Below, in pieces: positions 22,879 through 33,879 of a stretch of 64,000 bases of DNA; position 1 is the first letter of the stretch, and the number at the start of each line of letters is the position of its first letter. This DNA is from Limonium bicolor (taxonomy: Eukaryota; Streptophyta; Magnoliopsida; Caryophyllales; Plumbaginaceae), in NCBI GenBank assembly GCA_023374045.1, contig CM041777.1:109519588-109583587 (forward strand), written 5' to 3'. A program made the translations under genes and the position numbers. The notes under the pieces were generated by a model. The model was not told the DNA's origin, searched no databases, and worked only from the letters and a program-made list of their open reading frames with translations.

Positions 22879-24643
22879 GTTGCTCACTGTGAAGTTAAAG
22901 ATTATTATGTAAGTTTCTTTACATATATGACACATGTTGAGTGTTAGATAGGAAGGTTGTATCTTTTATACATGTGTCGACTTACGCGTAACGTTTTTAA
23001 TATAAGTATAAAAAGTTGATGTATTAAAAAAAAAAAAACCGTGCCTATGTTTGAGAGTACACGGGGTTTCCCACCCAATTGCATTTCAGTTTAATTTGTT
23101 ATTATGACCGGAAAAAAGGGAGTGTCGGTGGATGAATCATCACGCTAGTACTCTCACGGCTTACGTGGAATTTCCTACCTCACTCTCTCACTTCCACTCT
23201 ACTTCACCACAAATCACTCTGCGTGTATATTAATATTTTATTAAACATACGGCTGTGCTGCTGCCGCTATCCGTGTAATCAGGTAACTGATGCGTTTCTT
23301 CAAGTCGAGTGTTTAGTATGGTTGGTACTTTGGTAGTACCCCAACAAAACAGTAGTAGTAGTAGTAGATACACACATCACATGAAACGTTGATATGCAGC
23401 AAAGGGTACAGAGAGACACTTGTAAAGTAAGTAGTAACAGAAAATAAAGTTGAAAGTTTTACTGTACTGTATATCATATGGTCATATGAGATGACATTAT
23501 AGTAATAAGCTTCTTCAGGGGAAAAGCATATACCTGTCTTGTCTTGTTTTCATAGATAAAAATAAAACGCAAACCAGTCCACCTCTGCTCTTAGTCTTAA
23601 CACCCCCAACAGTAACACCACGTGATATGTTTTTCTAGATCCTTCTCTTTAGATCTCTTTCCCTTTCATTTCTGCGTTACCTTATCACTCACTCTGAATA
23701 CCATATTCGCCCTTAATTCAATTTCCTGGGAATCGGGCCTGTTGGTCGTTCTAACCCAGTCCCACTATAACAACGCAAGGCAGATTCTCTACGTCGATGC
23801 AATATCCGATTTGGTTTGAACATCAAACACACAAGCAACACAACACATTGCTTGAAAGAAAAGAGACCGACTCAATTTAACCCACTATAGAGTTACATGT
23901 TAAGTAACAAGAAACTTTGATCCGCGTGTGTACGCCAAATAAATTCCATTGTACATTAACTAACTTCAGCTATCATAACCAAATTTACCAAATTATGTTA
24001 TAACTAAAGTTTGTCCGTCTTTATTTATCATTATTTTCTTTCTCAAAAGACGAAGCTGGCTTCGTCAGTGTGCCATAGCCATAAAAGGGATCAATAATAG
24101 AAGGTTTCATTAGCCATAAAAGGTCTCAACAAGGCACAATTATATGTATCTCTTATTATCTATTCCTGTTATGTTACCCCCCTTTGCATGCGATACATTA
24201 CCTGCTACCCACCAACCCATATTTATCCATAAAAGTAGTGGCTGTCTTGAAAGCTCTCTCTAGACTCTACTCTACTACTACTATTTTCAGTGGCTCTGTC
24301 GTAATTCTATCCACATTCCAAGGTCATTCCCTTACCAACTCTTCTGCTTCACCGTCACACTCCAATCCTTTTTGAGGGGTTTTCTTCTACCTTTTCATCT
24401 TCTTCTCTTTCACCCTACCTGCTCTGCTTCCCCACCTCATCACTCCACTTCCCAATTCCCTTTCCCCCACTGCCTTGCCTCTTCCATTAACACCACCCCC
24501 ATCTGCACACTCAAATCTCAGCTCCCCCATTAATTCACCCCCCTTCCACCACATTTCCTCTCATTCTCACCAAACTCTTTATTCTACACCCTCACAAACA
24601 AACCGTAGGCAACGAAAAAAAAAACCCTCCAGTTTCACCAACA
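22879..24643 (+). other. Upstream region and CT-rich leader of FLA1
   Basis: No other gene is visible. The final 300 bp before the FLA1 start are strongly C/T-rich on the plus strand, typical of a plant 5' leader. A TATA-like 'ATATTTATCCATAAAAG' at about 24219-24235 is a weak promoter candidate. GTAGTAGTAGTAG lies at 23350-23362. Confidence 0.4.
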
Positions 24644-26190
24644 ATGGCGCGCTGCCGGAGCAATGCAGCAGCTTCGGGTAACCCATTCCTCCTCAATTTA
24701 ACTCTCCTCTTGGCGGCAGTGATGGCTGTCTCAGCCAAAACCCACAACATAACAAAGATACTAGCAGACCACCCTAGTCTGTCCACATTCAACCACTACC
24801 TCACTGTCACTCATTTAGCATCCGAAATCAACACCCGTCAGACTATAACTGTCTGCGCTGTCAGTAATGACGCCATGGACACCCTCCTTGCTAAACACCC
24901 TTCCATCTACACCATTAAGAACGTTCTTGCACTCCACATCCTCCTTGACTACTTTGGCGCTAAGAAGCTTCATCAAATTACTAATGGCACCGCTCTCGCT
25001 GCTACACTCTACCAGGCTACCGGATCTGCTACTGGATCTTCCGGGTTTGTCAATATTACTAATCTTAAAGGCGGCAAGGTACGTAACCAATTTCATTAGA
25101 GTTAATTAACTACTGTTTCTCGTTTACTCTGTTGTCTGTTCTGCTCAGTGCTTACTCTCTTCTCCTCTGTCTGTTGTTTCTCTATTTACGCATTTCTTGT
25201 AAAAATCTGCTAATTTACGTTCCTGATTCCTTCTTTTTATGCAATGATTTACGAAAATTTGACCTAAAAAAACAGCACTAGCAGTAATTAAAGTTAATTA
25301 CCCCTGACCTGATTAACTGATTTGATGTGTACACCAACCAGGTAGCATTCGGAGCAGAAGACAATTCCGGCAAGCTAGACGCCACATTCGTAAAATCTGT
25401 AGTCGAAATGCCATACTACCTATCAGTAATCCAGATCAGCAACATAATCTCATCCTCCGACGCATTATCCCCAACACCAGCACCAGCCGAACTAAACCTC
25501 ACATCCCGTATGTCCGCACACGGCTGCAAAGCATTCGCGGACGCACTCACAGCCGACACTGCAGCAGACGAGATCTACCTCAACAATCTCGAAGGAGGTC
25601 TAACAGTCTTCTGTCCATCTGATGATGCATTCAAATCATTCTTACCACGCTACAAAAACCTCACACGTGATCAGAAGAATTCCTTATTACTCTTTCACGG
25701 TGTCCCGATTTATAATTCAATAAGCATGTTGAAATCTAATAATGGAGAGATGAACACACTCGCGACTAATGGAGATGAGAAATTTGCGTTGGAAGTACAG
25801 AATGATGGACAGGATGTGACTATTAAGACGAAGAGAGGAAGATCGAAGATTACTGAGACTTTACTTGATGAACAGCCGGTTGCGGTTTATACGATTGATA
25901 AGGTATTGTTGCCGCCAGAGATTATTAAGAAAGGGGAAGGGATGACTCCTGCACCTGCACCTGCGCCGACGAAGGGGAAGGGGAAAAAGAAGAAGGGAAG
26001 TAAGACTGCACCGGCTCCGAAGACGGATGATGATGAGGAGGAAGGTGATTCGCCATCGGATTCTCCGGCTTATTCGCCGGATGATGATGTGGCGGATGAG
26101 GAATCGGATGATAATGGTGTCGGTGTTGTGAGGTTTGCTAGTGGTGCGTGGTTAATGACGGTGGCGGTTGCGGTGGGATTGATTATGTAG
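24644..26190 (+). CDS. FLA1: Fasciclin-like arabinogalactan protein, two FAS1 domains (FLA1-like)
   Basis: The gene has exon 1 at 24644-25078 and exon 2 at 25342-26190, joined across AAG/GTACGT and CCAACCAG/GTAGC. The product is 427 residues. Residues 1-31 are a signal peptide ending 'AVMAVSA'. FAS1 domain 1 spans about 32-180, with H1-type 'TITVCAVSNDAM' (68-78). A short 'TPAPA' glycomodule lies at 190-194. FAS1 domain 2 spans about 203-337, with 'GLTVFCPSDDAF'. Further 'TPAPAPAP' and 'TAPAPK' glycomodules follow (347-371), then a basic and an acidic stretch, and a hydrophobic C-terminus (about 408-427) that fits GPI anchoring. Such proteins sit at the outer plasma membrane and cell wall, with roles in adhesion and wall formation. 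FLA1 rather than FLA2 is inferred from the FLA1-TIC20-V-BAM4 neighbourhood. Confidence 0.93.
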
Positions 26191-26665
26191 GGTTTGGGAT
26201 TGGAATGGTAGTAGTGATTTAATTACACAGGGAAAAAGAAGGACAAAAGAAAAAAGTTACCATAGTTTGAGTGCATTAATTATTTGTGGAGTGTTGTGTG
26301 ATTTGTTTCTTCCACGCCCCCTCAACTCAAGTAACTCCATGATCTCTGATCAATTCGGGAGAAGGGAATATGGGTAGTGTGTCCAGAAGTGTAAGAATAA
26401 TGAGATGAAATTTTCTCGTTTTTATTTATTGTTAGATTTTAATTTTTGGTGAACTTTGTTGTAGCCAAAGGGCAAAGGTATTTTTGTGTGTTTTTAAGTT
26501 TCTTCTATAGGACTTATGCAAGTTGTAACAGAATTGATAATATTTTGTTTTATTGGTTGTTTGATGGCGAATATATGTGTTTGTGGTTAGCTGTGAATTA
26601 TAATGAAAATATCGTAAAGTTGGTACAAAAGAATTCTCAATTTTTTCGTCATTTTCATTGCAGAT
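26191..26665 (+). other. 3' flank of FLA1
   Basis: T-rich sequence with an AATTATAATGAAA near 26594 that could serve as a poly(A) signal. A LINE has inserted right after it. Confidence 0.35.
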
Positions 26666-26682
26666 AAGTGTTCAGTTTGATT

Positions 26683-28276
26683 ACGCACGCAGGGATCTTC
26701 TATCCATTGGTTAAGTGGTCTGTCCTTTGCAAAGATAAGCCATCAGGAGGTTTAGGCTTTAGAGAACTTCATAGTTTCAATCGTGCTTTTGTGGCGCATC
26801 ATTTCTCAACCCCAATCCCTTTTATCACAGTTTTATCATGCAAAATACTTGTCTATTGCTTCCTGGTTAGCTGTGAAGCCGTGTTCCAATGCCAGCCCAA
26901 TATGGAGAGCTCTGGTGGGTGTTCGGGAGTTGGTAGAGTTTGGGAGTCGTCGTACAATTGTTAATGGGCAGACTACTAGTATCACGGATCGATGGCTCCC
27001 TTCCAAGCCTGGAGGCAAGTTGTTCCCTTACATTCTCCCTCCTTTGGTCCGACAACTTTCATCAGTTGCTACTTTGATTCAACATCCAAATGAGTAGAAT
27101 AGACGCCTTATTGAGTAGTGGTGTGATCCTCCAGATGTTCCTCATATTCTGCAAATTCCTCTGCCTTCTCCATCAAATCCATCTCAATTCGCGGGGGATT
27201 TCTAGTACTGGGGTCTCACACCTTCTAAATTATTCACTGTTAAGTCGGCATATCATGCGGATCAATCCATGCGCAACTCAGATCAGCCAGCTTCTTCTAC
27301 ATTCCAATCCCACATTTCATCTTATAAAAAACTGTGGGCACTTCCTGTTCCACCAAGGGTTAAACTTTTTGGCTGGAAGCTGCTGGCATCTAAGCTCCCG
27401 TGTAAGACTGTGATCAAGGATCAAATCAAAGTGAATATGCCTGTTAACTGCCTTCTCTGCGCCTCACCATAAACAATGCTGCATGTTTTTTTATCAATCC
27501 CCGCTGTACAATCTCTTTGGGCCACTTCCGGGTTTCAAATGCCGCCTCAAATTCGAACAGATCATGCACTTCGGGATTGGTTCCATAATCTTTGCATGGA
27601 TTCTCCTAAACTAACGGTGGTTAAGTATCTGGAATTCTTTTGGAAGTTATGGTACGCACGGTGTCAGGTTAATCATGGACGTGTGAAGGATTTTGACCAC
27701 GGATGGTGTCAGGCTACTAGCTACCTTTGCATGGCTGCTACGACTACGTCTCCCTTACCATTGATATCATTGGAGGTTCATCGCCAGCGTAACCCAACTT
27801 TCATCGAGCTATGGGTGGATGCCAGTTTAGAATCGCGCAACAATGTTGGCTACGCTGCAGTAGCATGCCAAGGATCGTAGTTGCTCGCTGCACGATGCAT
27901 GCATACTAGCGCTCCCATGCTGGTATCTGATGCTGAGGCCAATGCCATTGCCAACACTCTTGATTTGGCTGAGACTCACGCATACAGGTCCTGTCGCGTG
28001 CTTTCAGATTGTCAAACAGTCATTCAGTACCTTGACAAGGGGGGACCGACTTCTTTGCTACCATCTACGACGACTATTTTAGATTGTATTCATGCATCCT
28101 CTAGTCGTTTTACGAATATCCAATACTTCCACATTCCTCGAGATGTAAACATAGCTTCACATAGCTTAGCTAACCATGCCCGATGTACAAAACTTTCAGG
28201 TTCATGGACTCCGGATAGTATGCCGGAACTCATGTATCAACTTGTTTCTTAATATATCACATCTTTTATTAAAAAA
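26683..28276 (+). mobile_element. 5'-truncated LINE (non-LTR retrotransposon) with 17-bp target-site duplication
   Basis: AAGTGTTCAGTTTGATT occurs at 26666-26682 and again at 28277-28293, directly flanking the element. A short poly(A) run lies at the 3' end (28271-28278). Inside are the end of a reverse transcriptase, a zf-RVT region and an RNase H domain. Missing the 5' part, ending in A residues and making long duplicates are hallmarks of target-primed LINE insertion. The element is 1.6 kb. Confidence 0.93.
26690..28252 (+). pseudogene. LINE reverse transcriptase C-terminus, zf-RVT and RNase H
   Basis: The plus strand reads 'DKPSGGLGFRELHSFNRAF' and 'IVNGQTTSITDRWLPSKPGG', the classic tail of a plant LINE reverse transcriptase. 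It is followed by 'WALPVPPRVKLFGWKLLASK' with 'NCLLCASP' (zf-RVT) and an RNase H region with 'ELWVDASLE', 'SDAEANAIANTLDLAE' and 'LSDCQTVIQYLDKG', which contain the conserved acidic residues. Frame changes occur near 27100 and stops near 27470 and 27878-27880, so it is dead. RNase H ends at 28252. Confidence 0.9.
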
Positions 28277-28345
28277 AAGTGTTCAGTTTGATTGTAAATT
28301 AAAATAGAGGATACGCTACGTTCATTATCTGATATAGAACTTTTA

Positions 28346-28524
28346 GGCCCTGTTTTGGCAGGAGATTAAATCTAATGGGGCCCAGCAGATGAAGATTATA
28401 ACGGAGAAACGCTCCCTCAACCAGCGTTTGATCACATGAACACAGAATCTCCATCGTTCCCTTAGTGTGGGGTCCATTAAAATATAATCTTCATCTACCT
28501 CCCTATCCAGTTGAGAACGGGGCC
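28346..28524. mobile_element. Tourist-like (PIF/Harbinger) MITE
   Basis: The ends GGCCCTGTT and AACGGGGCC are inverted repeats, flanked by TTA at 28343-28345 and 28525-28527. AGATGAAGATTATA inside is matched by TATAATCTTCATCT near the other end. Size (179 bp) and the TTA target fit Tourist MITEs. Confidence 0.75.
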
Positions 28525-28559
28525 TTAGTAGGTACTATAACATTTATCACTAAAATGGA

Positions 28560-29224
28560 GTAAATTTTACTAAATAAATTGTAGAAATTAATTGAAAAGT
28601 TTAAGGCCGCTTTGTTTGTGTATAAACTAGATATAATTGACTCTCTCATAAATGAAATATTTTGGTATATTTACACACAACATTTATAGGCATGTATGTT
28701 GTTCGTCGGGAAAATTTTCCATATTTTTTAAAAGTTAATTAGTTATTTTTTAAGATTACCAATACCATATTCTAACATCAAAGTTTTATTTTATAAAAAG
28801 TATAAAATAAAATAAAATATTAATATTAAATCTTACATGCATACAGTAATATTTAAACCTATCAAAAAAGTAATGTAAACGTTTTGAAGATGAATCAGAA
28901 TTGAAAAATAATCCAGATTCATCTCTAAAATGATTTACATTAAAAATTAAGGTAGTAATATTTAAACTATATTTTTTAGTATTCATTAATTTATTATTTT
29001 ATATGTTGTATGCAATAATAAAGTTGATTAATTAATTATCATATTTTATTTTATAAGTTCTTATTTATATAAATTATTAACTAATTAACTTTATGAGTGA
29101 GCGTGGGCAGACCTTTAACAATAAATAATTATGTTATAATCAAATTACTTTATTTATTTTTTAACAAAATAGAATTTTAAATGATAATTTAATATTAATA
29201 ATTGGAATGTAAACACAATAGATA
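28560..29224. other. AT-rich spacer without a gene
   Basis: A/T-rich sequence with no recognisable coding or mobile feature. Confidence 0.5.
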
Positions 29225-29226
29225 TA

Positions 29227-29464
29227 CTCCCTCCGTCCTGAATTGACCGTCCTGTTTACTATTTGGACATGTCGTTTGACTTCAATTTTTAACATATAAG
29301 ATGAATTAATTTTGAAAATTTAAGTTTTGCATATGAATTCTTACATGATAAACTATATGCTACAAATTTTAGTTTTATAAAATTATTTTATCTTATATGC
29401 TTAATATTGAAGTGGAAAAACGTGTCATAAAGCAAACAGGACGGTCAATTCAGGACGGAGGGAG
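29227..29464 (+). mobile_element. Stowaway-type MITE (copy A)
   Basis: CTCCCTCCGTCCTGAATTG at the left and its inverse GACGGAGGGAG at the right, flanked by TA at 29225-29226 and 29465-29466; 238 bp. Its interior matches 29537-29774 on the opposite strand. Confidence 0.93.
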
Positions 29465-29536
29465 TAATTAACTTATATTACATATATATCACACTATAAA
29501 ACAATAATTTTCAAAATAACTAAAAATATGTTAATA

Positions 29537-29774
29537 CTCCCCCCGTCCTGAATTGACTGTCCTGCTTGCTTTATGACACATTTTTCCACTTCAATATTAA
29601 GCATATACGATAAAATAATTTTATAAAACTAAATTTTGTACTATATCGTTTATCTTATAAGGAATCATATGCAAAACTTAAATTTTCAAAATTAATTTAT
29701 CTCATATGTTAAAAATTGAAGTCAAACGACATGTCCAAATAATAAACAGGACGGTCAATTCAGGATGGAGGGAG
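29537..29774 (-). mobile_element. Stowaway-type MITE (copy B, inverted)
   Basis: Same family and length as copy A but in reverse orientation, with TA at 29535-29536 and 29775-29776. Only 72 bp separate the two copies, so a transcript across both could fold into a 240-bp duplex. Confidence 0.93.
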
Positions 29775-29776
29775 TA

Positions 29777-30330
29777 TAAAATAACCAATAAATAAATGTT
29801 CCGTTCAATAAGGTACAATTTGGAGTTGCTGGGTGTCGGTGAGCGGAATACAGTGTAACCAAAAAGGCAAATACAGAGTTTTTTGCTGTATATAGGTTGT
29901 GTTTTAGTTTCTTTGTATTTTGTGGGTTTTGGGTGGGATTTGCAATCATAGCTTCCATCTTCAACGTTGTTGCCAGAGCCGAAGCGTCTAATCTTTGCTC
30001 CGTGGAGCAGATGCCTGTCAATGAAGTCTGCGTAGCAGATGATACCGTAAAAGACGGTTGTGCCGCTAGCACCAACGGTGGTGCCGATGGCGGTAGCCAT
30101 GGTGATGGTGCGTTCACACTATCAGCGTGGAGAAGAAGACAATCCAGCACACTCTATTTTAGAAATGACATATGTAACTTGCTGGTTAGGGAAGTTGACA
30201 CATATCTACATGGTGTCACTTTGCATGTATCCCTTCTTATATAATATAATATATATCTTGCTTTTAAAAAAAAAAGGCAAATATAAATGGCTAGTTGTTG
30301 TAGTAGATCAATGGTGTCATAAGTAAAAAT
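29777..30330. other. Spacer with an unconvincing small reading frame
   Basis: On the minus strand an ATG at about 30100 opens a frame starting 'MATAIGTTVGASGTTVFYGI' that runs into the neighbouring MITE. I recognise no family, and the C-terminal half is read from MITE sequence. It may be a gene remnant or chance. Confidence 0.25.
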
Positions 30331-30829
30331 TGGAAATATGAGTAGTATATGATTGACAGCCAGTTTAACTCACACCGTTTGAAAGGGTGGTGAGATTAGA
30401 ATGGGGTTCCAAAAGAATAAAGTGGTCAGTGTGTATGATTAGGTTTTGATATTACAAAGCCTGATTATTCTAAAAATTCTGGATGGGTGAGTGATTACTA
30501 GTAATAATTACATTTCTGTTAGGTCCAACGTGTATACCTTAGTTGTAAAATCAGAGTTGGACTTGGGTACTCATCATCAGCAGAGCTCCTTTCTAGTGAT
30601 TACAGTCCAATAATTAATTAGGATATATGCGTGTGTTATTGAGGGTATTCAATAGTAATTATAGTATGCACTACTACTTAATAGAAATAAAATCTCGTTC
30701 AAAAAAAAAAAAATCTCCTTGTGAGACTATTAAGTGTGTCTCACCGAATTAAAAAGTATGTTTGATTTTAACATGGAAAAGGAATAGAATTCTCAATGAG
30801 TGTCTTTGTTATTGTTTGGTTCCAAATAG

Positions 30830-31660
30830 ATAAGTATTAATACTTAATATATGATCTAATTTGTATGTAACGTATACTAATATTTATATAAATTATATAA
30901 CATATATAAATAGTTTTCAAATTATAAATGATTTATATTAATATTTATATATATTATATAACATTTTTTGAAACTGTCTATATATAATATATTAATTTTT
31001 AATATAGAATTAAGTTATTAATAATATCTATTAATATATATCTATATATATATATGTATATATATATGTATATATATAATAACATTATATTAATTGTAAA
31101 TAATATAAAGATTTATATAACCATATATTTTAATTTTATAGTATTTAAATATGAAAATAATATTATTAGTATTACTTAACAACATTTAATTAAATTGTAA
31201 ATAATATATAGAAATATTTTCATATATTATATAATATATATAACTTTATAAATTATATATATAAATATTTTTTATCTTTATATACATAATAAGTATAAAT
31301 AATATTTATTAATATTAATATGTATTAGATATCATATTTACTCAATTTATTTCAATTATAACTAATGTATAAATGATTATATATATTAATATTTATTAAT
31401 AATATATATTATTATTTCAGAATTTTATTGTAGTAAATTATAAATAATATTTCTATATAGTATACTATATATAGTACTTGTTCATTTTTTTTCAAATGTA
31501 AATAATATATATTAATATTATTAGAACTTATATTTAATATTTATTTTAAATTATAAATGATATATATTAAATATTTATATAATATATATTATATTATATT
31601 CATATCCATATTTATATTTATATAAATTACAAATAGAATACATTTGTATTTCTATTAGAT
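30830..31660. other. Extreme AT-rich tract
   Basis: About 830 bp made almost only of A and T, rich in ATATAT and TAATATTA words, including (TA)n runs near 31030-31080. No gene is visible. It could act as a matrix-attachment-like region or be a decayed element. Confidence 0.7.
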
Positions 31661-32373
31661 AATGGATTTCGAACCCAATTGTATATTAATATTTATTTAC
31701 GTTAATGATGATGGGAAAGATGAATATTTCCTAGGATTTTGGGGAATCACTAAGAAGGATATGAGAGTTTTTAAACTTGAAATAGGAAACAAAATAACTA
31801 AAAACTCCGTTTTGTGATTAGAACACCTAAAAATAATCTTTTATTTTTGCAGTCAAAATTAATCATGAAATCTGATTTCATGAATCTACGCACTTTTCGA
31901 ACGAGACATTATAATATACTTTAATAATACTCCCACTAGTAGCGAAGGGGATTTTGTGACGGATGCCCTTTTTCCGTCTCTGACGGATTCAATCTCACCA
32001 TCTAACTTTTAATAATATTCTAATCTAATCGTCCAATACAGTATACACATAAGGCTTATGTTTCTTTCTTTTGTTCGCCTTCTCTCTCACGCAAACACGA
32101 TCGTACTGCAAGACTAGCCAACACCAGAGACTATGGCCCGAGAAATTCCACCAACTGAAGCGCAACTACAACTAGTGACCAGAGGCACAACTACAACCAG
32201 TTACAAGCGGCAACTTCGGCAGTTGCTGGCAATTTCAAGAGCACTGGATGAAAGCTCTATGGTGGTGATTTAGGTAAAGCCCCAAATTCTGAATATGAGA
32301 AAAACCCTTGAAATTTGTTCATGATCCCACATAAAATTGCAGGTGCAGTTTCAAATATGATTTCTCTTCGTAA

Positions 32374-33545
32374 ATGGACACACTTTATCGATCTGTTTCC
32401 TACCCAGGCGCCGTTCATCTCCCCTCTTCTTTACCCCCAATTTCAGCCCACAAGGCTAAGATTTCTAAGCGTCGCTTGCTAGTCAAACTTGGATTTGTCT
32501 GATCCTTCTACTCTGGTAAGACTCTTAAGATCTTGCATCGGTTTCTATTTCTAACATTTCGTCTGAACCGATTATCTATTAGGAACTGACAACTATTCCA
32601 ATTGTATCTAGTTTTGGTAGAACCTATTTCTTAAAGAGGCGCTAAACATGCTTGGTTTTCTATTCCATTTTTTGCTCGTATCGGCATCAGCTTATGCCCC
32701 TCCCTCAAGTTTCTTAGTTCACCGAAAAAAATTCCCTTGGTTTATATTTGTTAATCTTGAACATAACGTGGTTTCCAAACTGGGTATAGCTGATGAAGGG
32801 GATAAAATTCAAGATGCTGTAGCTTCATCTGAAAATCCAGTCACCACCGAATTCCCAAACAAAGATGTAAATCAGATAGTAGCCTTGCTTTGAACTACTA
32901 GAGTGTTAGCCTGTTCTTATCATCTCACTTAGATATTGGCATCTCTCTCAAGGACTTATCTGCTTCTGCATTACAATATGAAAAGGTTCCTTAATGTTTT
33001 GTTGTTTAGCAATTCTCAACTTCTTCCGATGTTGCATTTAATGTTGGTAACATGCATCTGCCTTTTGTTTTCAGGTCATTTCAAATGCAAACTCATTGTT
33101 GTAATCTATGCGATTGGTGCGAAGTATGTAGAGAATTGGCCCCATATTTTCTAAAAGTGGAGCAACTATACAAGTATCTTCTCTCAATTCTATTTGCTTG
33201 TCCTGAACTTTTGTGCTTGATGCAATGAAAAATGCATTTACACAAAGACTTGTGTATTACTTTGAGAATTGAAGACCTTATTTCTTTCCATTATCCAATG
33301 GTATTGCTCAGGGACATTGAACACCAAATGGGAACTGGAGCTTGATTATTTTGGGTGGAAGTAATCCCGCATTTTGTGTTCTTAGACAAAAAGGGAAATG
33401 AAGAGGAAAATATAGTTGGAAGGCTTCCAAGGCAATATTTTCAAGATAATGCAGATGCTTTGGCTTGAGCGGAGTCCTCGATTCCACATGCTTGTGTTGT
33501 GGGACAATTCTCTAGTGCTGAATCTAGAAGGGTGAAGCAAGTGTG
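32374..33545 (+). pseudogene. HCF164: Broken copy of HCF164 (thylakoid thioredoxin-like protein) with introns
   Basis: Plus-strand exon pieces match HCF164 in order. They are a possible transit-peptide exon from 32374 with a donor at 32515, then 'FPNKDVNQIVALL' (about 32850-32890), then 'DIGISLKDLSASALQYEK' ending in a donor (32930-32983). After an acceptor TTTTCAG come 'DWCEVCRELAPYFLKVEQLY' (33112-33173), which holds the WCEVC redox site, and 'NTKWELELDYFG' (33320-33360). Last are 'IPHFVFLDKKGNEEENIVGR' and 'SSIPHACVVGQFSSAESRRV' (33370-33540). Several stops and frameshifts break it. The normal protein is a membrane-anchored thylakoid thioredoxin needed for cytochrome b6f assembly. Here it is cargo of the CACTA-like element. 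Confidence 0.85.
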
Positions 33546-33879
33546 TACAATATTAAATAGATGACTTTGCTTATAGTCACGTTGTTGCCTCTCATTCTTT
33601 AGCTCACAAACAAGTTTCAAGGATAACTTACCCTAGTTTATGGTGTTTGATGAGGAAAGGAACTAGTTAAATGGGCAGTGATTTTATGTGATACCAGCTT
33701 TTATCTTCATAGTCCACAACACGTGAGTTTTGTTTTCAATATGTAACAATGCAACATACATTTTTCATTTTCTTTTGAATACATGCAGTTGAAAGATAGC
33801 TTGGGATCAACTAATTATTCTAATAAATGAACCATACATACCGTATTATTGTGAATAATACTTTGGAAATGAAAACTAA

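Noticed and set aside
24475..24681. Upstream open frame overlapping the FLA1 start
   Set aside because: It begins at TTG, not ATG, and is made of C/T-rich leader sequence.
29702..30100. Minus-strand frame with an appealing N-terminus
   Set aside because: No family recognised and half of it is read from a Stowaway MITE; kept only as a spacer note.
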